A program made the position numbers and the translations under genes. 16,867 nt of DNA from Bacteroidota bacterium (GTDB lineage Bacteria; Bacteroidota; Bacteroidia; UBA7662), in the NCBI GenBank assembly GCA_016868485.1, contig VGGT01000011.1:1-16867 (forward strand), given 5' to 3'. Positions 1 through 7,693 of this stretch are shown here, in pieces; the first letter of the stretch is position 1; every line of letters begins with the position of its first letter. The notes under the pieces were generated by a model. That model was not told where the DNA came from. It was given only the letters and a program-made list of their open reading frames with translations, and did no database searches.

Positions 1-1702
1 CGACTAACTTGAGGATTTCAGCGCGTGAAAAGGTATCCAGTAGGGATTCATTGGGGGCGAAAAACACATTTTGTAGGATCACCTCACGACCCGCCCGAAT
101 GGGAGATAAGGGAACCAAATAACGCTTGTTGGCCGTATCCGTATTCAGGTCAAAATGTTGGCTATGAAACAAATATCCGCTCTTTTGAACCTGCAAGGCA
201 TAACGTTCGCCGCGGGGCAAACTCGTTAAAAAGCTGCCATCAGCAGGAAGGGTCTGCGCTTTAAATACAGATGCTTGGTCCGACAAGCGAATGATCTCTA
301 CCTGAGCCTCCACTGGGCGACCACTCATAGAATCAACGACGGAACCTGCAACAAACGAGGCCAAAAAAGGCCTGAGATGAATGGGCAACTCAAATTGGTA
401 TAGGTCACCCCGTCCGAAACCACCCGCTCGCTCCGAACTCATCAATGCACTTTGACCTTCCCGCGTCACAAACAATCCGTTTTCTTCGCCGGTCGAATTA
501 ATCGGGTACCCGAGGTTAACGGCCTGATGAAAGGAACCGCTTGAATTTCTCCTCGCCATAAATAAATCGGATTTTCCCATGCCTGGGTGCCCGGTCGAGG
601 TAAAATAGAGGGTTTGATCATCGTGGTGAATAAAGGGGAACTTCTCATCACCCGGTGTGTTGACGTTCGAATCTAAAGGTACAGGGGTACTCCATACCCC
701 CGTCAACATCCACTGGCTCATCCAGATATCCGAGCCACCGCGGCCACCGGGCCTTTTGCTTGTGAAATACAGTGTTCTCCCGTCAAAAGATAAACTGGGC
801 TGCGATTCCCAATGGGGCGTATTAATAGGAGCGCCTAAATTTTCCGGCTTACTCCAGCCATTTGATGTGAATTTGCTGCTGTATAAGTCGCAACTGCCTT
901 TGCCATCAGCCCGATTGCAGGCTGTGAATACGATCAAACGACCGTCCTGACTCATGGTATGGCCGCCCTCGTTGCTTGGGCTGTTTAAAGGTGGGGGTAG
1001 GGCTCTGGCCGAATCTAATGGTAGACCCATGGCAAAGGGCACACTCATCAAGTCCTCTTGTTTTCCGTCGACCAAACGGGTGAAAATCAGTTGCGAATGA
1101 TCAGCATTATAAAGGGGTATGTACTCATCGTCTTTTGAATTGACCAATGAGCCCAGGCTCACAGGAGCGAATTCGACAGGCTTTCGTTTGGCTTCTAAGG
1201 CGAAATCAGCGTCGATTTTCCCCTTTCGGGCCTCTTGAATGATTTCCTCAGGAAGTGTTGAGACATTCAATAATCGGCTCCAGTATGTTTTCGAGCTTTG
1301 AAAATCCTGATAGGCATGCGCCAACTTTGCTAAATGCCAAACCGGTCGATAAGACAGCTCGGGCTCGCGCTCATCAATCTTTTCAAAAGCGATACGGGCC
1401 ATTTCGACTTGACCGGCTTGGAGGTACAATTCGGCTAAAGTAAGCTGGGCTTTTCCATATTGAGGGTATTTATTTAAGGTTGATTCCAAAACCTCAGTGG
1501 CACTTTTATAGTCTTTTTCCTGAAGGAATTTCAGGGCTTTTTGATACATTTCTTTGGCTTTTTCAGGAATAGGCGTTGTTTGTGCCCGCAATGGTGTGTG
1601 CGGAGCTACAGAAGCCCAGATCCATGCTGCGGCCCAGAGCAGGAACAGATGCCGCGGAAGACCGAACTCAAGACACCAAAATTTGATCAATCTGGTCGTC
1701 AT
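1..1702 (-). CDS. OmpA-family protein with TPR, PD40 propeller and CRD domains (PorE-like), 3' end outside window
   Basis: The reading frame is open from an ATG at 1702 to the left edge, about 567 codons, with no stop. The start overlaps the queE stop as ATGA. Residues 18-41 form a hydrophobic signal peptide ending LRA-Q, with no lipobox cysteine. TPR-like helices follow at about 48-145 (KAKEMYQKALKFLQEKDY; AQLTLAELYLQAGQVEMA). PD40/TolB-type propeller blades lie at about 175-435, with motifs such as SFDGRTLYFTSKRPGG and SGSFHQAVNLGYPIN. A carboxypeptidase-regulatory-like domain sits at about 445-500 (VAGSVVDSMSGRPVEA). The beginning of an OmpA C-terminal peptidoglycan-binding domain appears from about 530 (VILQNVFFAPNE) and is cut by the edge. 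This domain order matches PorE, a T9SS component, but many Bacteroidota OmpA paralogues share it, so PorE is a suggestion only. The likely location is the periplasm or outer membrane, bound to peptidoglycan. Confidence 0.88.
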   Translation of the reverse strand, partial: MTTRLIKFWCLEFGLPRHLFLLWAAAWIWASVAPHTPLRAQTTPIPEKAKEMYQKALKFLQEKDYKSATEVLESTLNKYPQYGKAQLTLAELYLQAGQVEMARIAFEKIDEREPELSYRPVWHLAKLAHAYQDFQSSKTYWSRLLNVSTLPEEIIQEARKGKIDADFALEAKRKPVEFAPVSLGSLVNSKDDEYIPLYNADHSQLIFTRLVDGKQEDLMSVPFAMGLPLDSARALPPPLNSPSNEGGHTMSQDGRLIVFTACNRADGKGSCDLYSSKFTSNGWSKPENLGAPINTPHWESQPSLSFDGRTLYFTSKRPGGRGGSDIWMSQWMLTGVWSTPVPLDSNVNTPGDEKFPFIHHDDQTLYFTSTGHPGMGKSDLFMARRNSSGSFHQAVNLGYPINSTGEENGLFVTREGQSALMSSERAGGFGRGDLYQFELPIHLRPFLASFVAGSVVDSMSGRPVEAQVEIIRLSDQASVFKAQTLPADGSFLTSLPRGERYALQVQKSGYLFHSQHFDLNTDTANKRYLVPLSPIRAGREVILQNVFFAPNESLLDTFSRAEILKLV

Positions 1703-2340
1703 CGCACGCCCAAATACTTATGAGTTTGCAGAGATAAACGCCAACTCGGATTTTCCAGCAAAAAAGGAAGGATGAAGTCTAAAGAAGCACGCTCGCGGCT
1801 CCATTCAGGTTGAAGAAACAGGGCGCATGATTCATTGACGCGTTCCGATTGCAAACGTGCCCATTCCAAATCCGATTTGTTGTATACGACCACTTTGAGT
1901 TCGTTGGCCACGGGGTAATTTTCTTCCAAAACAGGCTTGAATTTTTTGGGTGACAAACAAATCCAGTCGAAATCGCCTCGAATGGGCCCAGTGCCTGCGG
2001 TTTCAAGCCAAATGGACACCGAAATTGCACGCAAAGAACGGCATAGGTCACCCAAATCGTATAAGGTAGGTTCACCTCCAGTAACCACCACGTTCTGAGC
2101 ACCTGAATGCTGAACATCAAGCAGCAGTTCATGAAACGTTTTCTGTGGATGAAGTTGGGCTGGCCATGACTCTTTTACATCACACCATACACATCCGACA
2201 TCACATCCACCCAGTCGTATAAAGAATGCGGGTTTACCCTGATTGGCGCCCTCGCCTTGCAGTGAATAGAATGTTTCCATTACAGGAAGCAATCCTGTAG
2301 TCCATTCAGATGCTCGAGGATCTTGCGCCTTATCCGCCAT
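1699..2340 (-). CDS. queE: 7-carboxy-7-deazaguanine synthase QueE (radical SAM)
   Basis: QueE converts 6-carboxytetrahydropterin to 7-carboxy-7-deazaguanine, an intermediate of preQ0 and queuosine tRNA modification, in the cytoplasm. The protein has 213 residues, normal for the family. The radical-SAM cluster motif is C46-x3-C50-x2-C53 (GGCDVGCVWCDVKESW). An SAM-contacting GGEP motif lies at 88-91 (VVVTGGEPTLYDL). The substrate-binding N-terminal signature ETFYSLQGEG is at about 22-31. The ATG at 2340 overlaps the end of folD by 11 bases, and the stop overlaps the start of the OmpA-family gene by 4 bases, so the gene is probably translated by coupling within the lepA-folD-queE operon. About 17 residues precede the conserved core, so the true start could be slightly downstream. 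No other queuosine genes are visible here. Confidence 0.94.
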   Translation of the reverse strand: MADKAQDPRASEWTTGLLPVMETFYSLQGEGANQGKPAFFIRLGGCDVGCVWCDVKESWPAQLHPQKTFHELLLDVQHSGAQNVVVTGGEPTLYDLGDLCRSLRAISVSIWLETAGTGPIRGDFDWICLSPKKFKPVLEENYPVANELKVVVYNKSDLEWARLQSERVNESCALFLQPEWSRERASLDFILPFLLENPSWRLSLQTHKYLGVR

Positions 2341-3217
2341 AATGGCGCTTGTTTGCTGAATCGAGCGTGTTCCACAGCAGCATGGAAATCGTCATGGGCC
2401 CCACGCCTCCTGGCACGGGGGTAATGGCGCTGCACCGAGGCGCTGCCGTTTCGAAATCCACATCCCCCATGAGTTTGTAGCCGGAAGGACGTGAGGCATC
2501 AGGCACGCGGGTTGTGCCCACGTCGATAACCACTGCGCCTTCTTTCACCCATTCACCTTGCACAAAGCCAGGCTTTCCCAAAGCAGCAATCAGTATATCG
2601 GCCCTTTGGATGTGCTCCTTCAGATGTTGGGTTTTGCTGTGGCACAGCGTCACTGTGCAATTACCGGGCCGTGCCGATCGCGCCATCAATACACTTAAGG
2701 GTGAGCCAACAATATGGCTTCGGCCCAGGATTACGCAATTCTTGCCCTCTGTTTCGATGTTATAGCGGCGCAATAACTCGATGATGCCGGCGGGCGTGGC
2801 TGGAAGATATCCGGGCAAATTCAGCAGCATCCGACCGAGGTTAATGGCGTGAAATCCATCCACATCCTTCGCAGGATCAATGGCTTCATTTATTTTCTCA
2901 GGGTTGATGTGATCGGGTAGGGGAAGTTGCACAATAAAGCCATCGAGATCTTTGTCTTGGTTGAGCGACGCTACAAGCTCGAGCAACTCAGATTCCGTGA
3001 CGGTGGACTCTTTTCTGATTAAGGTGGATTGAAATCCAACCCGTTCACAGGCTAAGATTTTGTTGTTTACATAAGTTTGAGAAGCACCATCATGGCCCAC
3101 CAAGACTGCAGCCAAATGGGGGGGGCGCAGACCTTTGCTCAAGCGATTCTGAACCTCCATGCTGAGTTCCGAATGAATCTGAGCCGCAGTTGCCTTTCCG
3201 TCGATTAGGGTATACAT
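2330..3217 (-). CDS. folD: Bifunctional methylenetetrahydrofolate dehydrogenase / methenyltetrahydrofolate cyclohydrolase
   Basis: FolD interconverts 5,10-methylene-THF, 5,10-methenyl-THF and 10-formyl-THF in the cytoplasm, supplying formyl groups for purine synthesis. The formyl-transfer enzyme PurH is encoded elsewhere in this window. The 295-residue length is typical. Family signatures are visible: VGHDGASQTYVNNK at 40-53 with the catalytic Tyr49/Lys53 pair, FIVQLPLP at 94-101, DVDGF near 118-122, the nucleotide-binding GRSHIVGSP at 165-173, and the C-terminal PGGVGPMT. The start ATG shares one base with the lepA stop (TGATG), and the end overlaps queE by 11 bases. An 8-base G homopolymer on the plus strand (3118-3125) lies in the sequence coding RPPH at residues 31-34. 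It is in frame as read. Confidence 0.97.
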   Translation of the reverse strand: MYTLIDGKATAAQIHSELSMEVQNRLSKGLRPPHLAAVLVGHDGASQTYVNNKILACERVGFQSTLIRKESTVTESELLELVASLNQDKDLDGFIVQLPLPDHINPEKINEAIDPAKDVDGFHAINLGRMLLNLPGYLPATPAGIIELLRRYNIETEGKNCVILGRSHIVGSPLSVLMARSARPGNCTVTLCHSKTQHLKEHIQRADILIAALGKPGFVQGEWVKEGAVVIDVGTTRVPDASRPSGYKLMGDVDFETAAPRCSAITPVPGGVGPMTISMLLWNTLDSANKRHYGG

Positions 3218-5004
3218 CAGTCCAATTTTAAGACAGCCAAAAACGCATTTTGCGGAATTTCTACATTACCCACCTGACGCATTCGTTTCTTGCCTTTTTT
3301 CTGCTTTTCCAATAACTTCCTTTTTCGGGAGATATCACCCCCGTAGCACTTGGCCGTTACATCCTTTCGCAGCGCTTTGATGGTTTCCCTTGCGATGATT
3401 TTGGCCCCTATCGATGCCTGAATGGCAATTTCAAATTGCTGACGGGGGAGGAGTTCTCTGAGTTTCTCACACATTTTTTTGCCCAATTCATAGGCTTTAT
3501 CGGCATGGATGAGAGATGATAAGGCATCAACAGGCTCTGAATTGAGCCTAATGTCCATTCGAACCAATTTCGATTGACGGTATTCGGTTAATTGATAATC
3601 AAAACTGGCGTATCCGCGGGAAATGGTTTTCAAGCGATCATAGAAGTCGAATACAATCTCACCCAAGGGCATATCAAAGCTAATTTCCACCCGATTGGTT
3701 GTGAGGAAAATTTGGTTTTTGATGATGCCCCTTTTATTCATGCACAAGGCGATAATTGGCCCAATGAACTCCGATTTGGTGATGATTTGTGCCGATATAT
3801 AAGGCTCTTCTATGAAATCAATGGTGCTCGGATCGGGCAGGTCGCTGGGGTTATTGACGGTGAGCTTTTTGCCCTTGGTGGTGGTGCAATAATAGGAAAC
3901 GTTGGGAACCGTCGTAATGACGGTCATATCAAACTCTCGCTCCAGCCGTTCCTGGATGATTTCCATGTGGAGCATTCCCAAAAAACCGCAACGAAATCCG
4001 AACCCTAGGGCGGCAGAAGATTCTGGCTCGAAAACGAGGGATGCGTCATTCAATTGCAATTTTTCCATGCTTTCCCGAAGTTCCTCGTAATCTTCGGTTT
4101 CTACAGGATAAATGCCCGCGAAGACCATGGGTTTTACCACTTCAAATCCCTTGATCGACTCGGTGGAGGGGCGTTCTAAGGAGGTAATGGTATCACCCAC
4201 CTGGACTTCCTTAGCAGACTTGATTCCACTGATGATGTACCCAACATCGCCTGTAAGTACTTCTTCTCTTGGTTGGGGTTTGAGTTTAAGGATGCCCACT
4301 TCTTCCGCTATATACTCTCGGCCGGTATTGATAAACTTGACGCGTTCCCCAGACCGTATCTTGCCATTAAATACCTTAAAATAGGCCACAACACCCCTAT
4401 AATTGTTGTAAACAGAATCGAATATGAGTGCCTGTGCGGGGGCATTCGGGTCGCCTTTTGGGCAAGGAACTCGGGCCACTATGGCTTCCAGGACCTCAGC
4501 AACGCCAAGACCGGTTTTTCCGCTGCAGGGAATTATTTCATCACGACTGCATCCCAAAAGATCCACAATTTGGTCGGAGACCTCATCGGGGTTGGCACCC
4601 GGCAAATCCATTTTGTTGAGCAGTGGAATGATGGTAAGGTCGTGCTCTAAAGCCAGGTAGAGATTGGATATCGTTTGGGCCTCAATACCTTGCGAAGCGT
4701 CCACGATCAAAAGCGCACCTTCGCAGGAAGCAATCGCACGCGAAACCTCGTATGAAAAGTCGACATGCCCGGGTGTATCGATCAGATTGAGCACGTAGTT
4801 TTGCCCATCCTGCGTGTAGTTCATTTGGATGGCGTGGCTCTTGATGGTAATGCCCCGTTCGCGCTCGAGGTCCATATCGTCGAGCGTCTGTTCTTGAAGT
4901 TCGCGGGAGTCGACCGTTCGGGTCATTTGGAGCAATCGATCAGCGAGGGTACTCTTCCCATGATCGATATGGGCGATGATGCAGAAGTTTCTTATGTATT
5001 GCAC
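3217..5004 (-). CDS. lepA: Elongation factor 4 (LepA), ribosome back-translocase GTPase
   Basis: LepA is a translational GTPase related to EF-G that binds stalled or mispositioned ribosomes and acts during initiation and elongation stress. Visible motifs are the P-loop AHIDHGKST (residues 11-19 from the chosen start), RGITIKSHA (switch I), DTPGHVDF (switch II), NKMDLP (guanine recognition), the EF-G-like middle domains, and the diagnostic LepA C-terminal region with GGDISRKRKLLEKQKKGKKR and the ending VLKLD. The frame could start at an ATG at 5097. I chose the GTG at 5004 because it gives MQYIRNFCIIAHIDHGKS and 595 residues, the usual LepA beginning and length. It also leaves room for the divergent promoters. 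The extra 31 residues of the longer version look unlike LepA. The gene is first of the lepA-folD-queE-OmpA operon. Confidence 0.95.
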   Translation of the reverse strand: MQYIRNFCIIAHIDHGKSTLADRLLQMTRTVDSRELQEQTLDDMDLERERGITIKSHAIQMNYTQDGQNYVLNLIDTPGHVDFSYEVSRAIASCEGALLIVDASQGIEAQTISNLYLALEHDLTIIPLLNKMDLPGANPDEVSDQIVDLLGCSRDEIIPCSGKTGLGVAEVLEAIVARVPCPKGDPNAPAQALIFDSVYNNYRGVVAYFKVFNGKIRSGERVKFINTGREYIAEEVGILKLKPQPREEVLTGDVGYIISGIKSAKEVQVGDTITSLERPSTESIKGFEVVKPMVFAGIYPVETEDYEELRESMEKLQLNDASLVFEPESSAALGFGFRCGFLGMLHMEIIQERLEREFDMTVITTVPNVSYYCTTTKGKKLTVNNPSDLPDPSTIDFIEEPYISAQIITKSEFIGPIIALCMNKRGIIKNQIFLTTNRVEISFDMPLGEIVFDFYDRLKTISRGYASFDYQLTEYRQSKLVRMDIRLNSEPVDALSSLIHADKAYELGKKMCEKLRELLPRQQFEIAIQASIGAKIIARETIKALRKDVTAKCYGGDISRKRKLLEKQKKGKKRMRQVGNVEIPQNAFLAVLKLD

Positions 5005-5009
5005 GGGGC

Positions 5010-5017
5010 CAAAGTTA
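5010..5017 (-). promoter_or_regulatory. Candidate Bacteroidota -7 box upstream of lepA
   Basis: On the minus strand the octamer reads TAACTTTG, an exact match to the Bacteroidota -7 consensus TAnnTTTG. It ends five bases before the GTG chosen as the lepA start, so a transcript from it would be leaderless or nearly so. I see no good TTG at the expected -33 distance, so the call rests on the -7 box and its position alone. Confidence 0.4.
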
Positions 5018-5082
5018 CGCCGAATCCCAATTAAAGTTTGCTTAAATCCCCTTTTGATTTCAATTTTTGGGTACTGTTTGAT

Positions 5083-5090
5083 TATTTTTG
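5083..5090 (+). promoter_or_regulatory. Candidate -7 box for the 5115 secreted-protein gene
   Basis: The octamer TATTTTTG matches TAnnTTTG exactly and lies 24 bases before the ATG at 5115. A TTTG at 5066-5069 could be the -33 element, but its spacing (13 bases) is shorter than usual. The predicted leader is about 18 bases and A-rich. Together with the box at 5010-5017 this makes 5005-5114 a divergent promoter region. Confidence 0.45.
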
Positions 5091-5114
5091 GCTCCAAGAA
5101 ATTAAAGTGTCCAT

Positions 5115-7610
5115 ATGAGATTGATCCTCGGAATGTTGTTGGGTATGTTCTTTACGGCCCAAGCGTTCTCACAGAACTACAACATCACCTCCATTCCCTA
5201 TTCTCCTGCCCCATGGGGTGGTCAAAGCTTAACGGGTACATTTACCCCAGGTGCTGATGATGGCGTTTCGGGTCCCTTTCCCTTGGGCTTTGATTTTTGT
5301 TATTATGGGGTGACCTATTCAAACGCTTGGGTTGGATCGAATGGATGGGTTTCATTCACCGGAGGACAACCCAATACATACACCTCGGCAGCGGTGCCCA
5401 GTGCAGTGGCCACAGTCCCTAAGAATTGTATCATGGGGCCCTGGCAGGATTGGTGGTCTAATCTCAATGGTAATGGAAACATCAGCTACCAAACAGTGGG
5501 TGTGGCGCCTTTCAGGAAGTTTGTGGTGAGTTTCGAAAACTTGCCGATGTTTTCTTGCACGCAACTATTGGGGACATTTCAAGTCGTTGTTAACGAATGC
5601 AATAACTCCATTGAGGTCCACATTTTGAACAAGCCTCCATGCCCCAGTTGGGCGGGTGGTACTGCGGTTTTGGGATTGCATAACCTACCCGGAACGGTGG
5701 CCCACGTTGTCCCGGGGCGAAATTCGACCCAATGGGTGGTGACCCCAAGTGCTCCCGAGGGTTGGCTTTTCACGCCTGTCGGTGCATGCGAAGCCGACGT
5801 ATTCGGGGGCTTTCAATCGACCCCGCTCGCATCGGGCTTCAGCAGCCTTGGGCAAGATTTAGAAGCCTATTATGCGTTTAGTGGCGATGCCACCGACGAA
5901 AGCGGGAATGGAAGAGATGGCTCGGTCAATGGATGTTTGTTGGCACCGGATCGCAACGGATATGTGCGAAGTGCCTATCAGTTTGATGGCGTTGACGATT
6001 ACATTCAGCTGCCGTTTGGACTTACAGCGCCGAGCATGAGTGTATCTGCTTGGTTCAGGACTACGGATGGCCAGGGTGAGCAGGCCATTGTAGATGCAGA
6101 CAGTGCAAATTTATTTGGAAACAGTATTCTTTTGGGATATCAGGCTGCCAACAATCGCCTGGATGCGCGATATCATGACGGCACTTATTCCACTACTTCG
6201 GTTTGTGACACCGGTCGATGGTATCATGTGGTGGCCGTATGGGAGCCCGGACAGGTATCCACCTATCTTGATGGAAACCTCATTGGAACGAGCACCTTTG
6301 CACAAGGAGTCAACGAGGGGGCCTTGTATACGATCGGACGACATACAGCGGCGGCGCCCAAATGGTTTACGGGTCGAATAGACGAAGTTGGTTTTTGGAG
6401 TCGGGCCCTCAACGCCGGTGAAATAAGAAATCTATACAATTCTGGCAAATACACGGTCGTTGAAGTCCCGTGCTTTTCAGACAGCATTGTACTTAAAGTT
6501 CGGGTGGGCACAGTGCTTTGCTCATCGGTCGATGTGGGGGGATCCGAGTTCCGGCTGTACACGCCTTCAGGCTCATTAATCCCTATTGATAGTGTTTTTT
6601 ATGTTTGCAGTAATGGTCGTACTGACAGTCTTTACATTAGACTTCGACAGGAATTAATTTACAATGGCGACCATCATTTGGTGATTCGAAATGGACGGGA
6701 TGGTGACGCCATTCTGGCCGAATGTGGAACGGGTGCCGATCCTTTTGATACCATTGTTGTTCGCGTTCAGGGCTGCTTCGAATACAACACGCCCATTCAT
6801 ATGCGCAATGCAACGGTCTCGCGCGACAATCAGTTCATCGATCTAATCTGGAACATGCCTGCCGATTTTGATTCAAGTTATTTTGATATGTATCGGGTCT
6901 ATATGAACGATCGGCCTGGAGGCACGATTTGGCGCGAAATTGTTCGATTAGACAGTGTAAGCGACACGACCGTAGTTGTACGAGAATTTGAGCCTAAAGA
7001 TGAAACGCGCGATTTCCGGGTTGTATTGCGCATGAAAATTTATGGTGATGTTGTGGCCCGCGGGGACTCTGCGAATAATATTTGGTTGAGGGGGGGGGAT
7101 GCAACACTTACGGATGGAAACCGGGGCCGGGCACTGTTAACATGGTCTCCTTACAAGCCGTGGTCTTCCGCCTATGATGTTTATCTGGCCGCTGCACAAG
7201 ACACTGGAGTTGGCGAGCGTATTGGAACCACTACAGATACAAGTTTTTCATTTGATAAGCCCATCAGACCTGGTTTTTATGTGCTGCGTGTAACTACCCA
7301 GCACCCCACCGATCCTTTTCGTGCATGGAGCAATTATGTGCCCTTTGAAATTAAATTACGGGAGGTTGAAGTAAAAAACGTTGTAACGCCTAATGGCGAT
7401 GGCATCAATGATTTCTTTCATATCGAGGAAATTGAGTATTTCCCAGATTCGTATCTAACCCTTTTTAATCGTTGGGGCCAAATTGTATTTGAGCAAGCCG
7501 CTTATCAAAATGACTATAGCCCCACGAATTTAGAGGCCGGAACATACATTTATGTCTTAACGATTCCCGGCAAACCAGATTTAACTGGTGCGATGCGGGT
7601 TGTGAGATAA
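5115..7610 (+). CDS. Secreted LamG-domain protein with T9SS type-B (gliding-motility CHU_C) sorting domain
   Basis: This 831-residue protein is predicted to be secreted and attached to the cell surface or released through the type IX system. Residues 1-20 are a signal peptide (MRLILGMLLGMFFTAQAFSQ). Residues 22-240 form a cysteine-containing beta module of a type I recognise from Bacteroidota surface proteins (PLGFDFCYYG, WVGSNGWVSF, GPWQDWW). Residues 248-445 are a LamG/concanavalin-like jelly roll (YYAFSGDATDESGNG, YQFDGVDDYIQLP, WYHVVAVWEPG, GRIDEVGFWSRAL), often carbohydrate-binding. From about 453 come an Ig-like module (SEFRLYTPSG) and fibronectin-III-like strands. Residues 750-831 are the sorting domain (VVTPNGDGINDFF, LFNRWGQIVFE, GTYIYVL). 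A run of nine G (7090-7098) lies before the sorting domain. The C-terminal half resembles that of the next gene. The ligand is unknown. Confidence 0.93.
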   Translation: MRLILGMLLGMFFTAQAFSQNYNITSIPYSPAPWGGQSLTGTFTPGADDGVSGPFPLGFDFCYYGVTYSNAWVGSNGWVSFTGGQPNTYTSAAVPSAVATVPKNCIMGPWQDWWSNLNGNGNISYQTVGVAPFRKFVVSFENLPMFSCTQLLGTFQVVVNECNNSIEVHILNKPPCPSWAGGTAVLGLHNLPGTVAHVVPGRNSTQWVVTPSAPEGWLFTPVGACEADVFGGFQSTPLASGFSSLGQDLEAYYAFSGDATDESGNGRDGSVNGCLLAPDRNGYVRSAYQFDGVDDYIQLPFGLTAPSMSVSAWFRTTDGQGEQAIVDADSANLFGNSILLGYQAANNRLDARYHDGTYSTTSVCDTGRWYHVVAVWEPGQVSTYLDGNLIGTSTFAQGVNEGALYTIGRHTAAAPKWFTGRIDEVGFWSRALNAGEIRNLYNSGKYTVVEVPCFSDSIVLKVRVGTVLCSSVDVGGSEFRLYTPSGSLIPIDSVFYVCSNGRTDSLYIRLRQELIYNGDHHLVIRNGRDGDAILAECGTGADPFDTIVVRVQGCFEYNTPIHMRNATVSRDNQFIDLIWNMPADFDSSYFDMYRVYMNDRPGGTIWREIVRLDSVSDTTVVVREFEPKDETRDFRVVLRMKIYGDVVARGDSANNIWLRGGDATLTDGNRGRALLTWSPYKPWSSAYDVYLAAAQDTGVGERIGTTTDTSFSFDKPIRPGFYVLRVTTQHPTDPFRAWSNYVPFEIKLREVEVKNVVTPNGDGINDFFHIEEIEYFPDSYLTLFNRWGQIVFEQAAYQNDYSPTNLEAGTYIYVLTIPGKPDLTGAMRVVR
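7090..7098 (+). repeat. Nine-base G homopolymer inside the LamG/CHU_C gene
   Basis: Nine consecutive G bases encode part of LRGGD at about residues 658-662 of the 831-residue surface protein. A one-base slip would end the frame before the C-terminal sorting domain. As read, the frame is intact. Shorter G runs occur at 9714-9720 in the neighbouring surface protein (seven) and at 3118-3125 in folD (eight). Confidence 0.85.
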
Positions 7611-7666
7611 ATTTCTGAATCAAGCTTTCTTCATTTAGTTTAATATCACTTTAATTTTTCGGGGTT

Positions 7667-7674
7667 TACTTTCG
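7667..7674 (+). promoter_or_regulatory. Candidate -7 box for the 7694 secreted-protein gene
   Basis: TACTTTCG matches the Bacteroidota -7 consensus TAnnTTTG except for one base and lies 19 bases before the ATG at 7694. No TTG is visible at a normal -33 distance. The 83-bp gap between the two surface-protein genes is long enough for a separate promoter, but read-through from the gene upstream is equally possible. Confidence 0.3.
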
Positions 7675-7693
7675 CTCTGTAAACTTTTACACC

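Noticed and set aside
25..950. Several 60-97 codon frames on both strands at the left edge
   Set aside because: A single minus-strand frame covering 1-1702 gives a coherent secreted TPR/propeller/CRD/OmpA protein. The short frames are its shadows.
3592..4008. 138-codon plus-strand frame opposite lepA
   Set aside because: It is fully antisense to conserved LepA sequence, with no family resemblance and no start-site signals.
5004..5097. N-terminal 31-residue extension of LepA
   Set aside because: It does not resemble LepA N-termini and would leave only 17 bp for the divergent upstream region. The GTG at 5004 was preferred.
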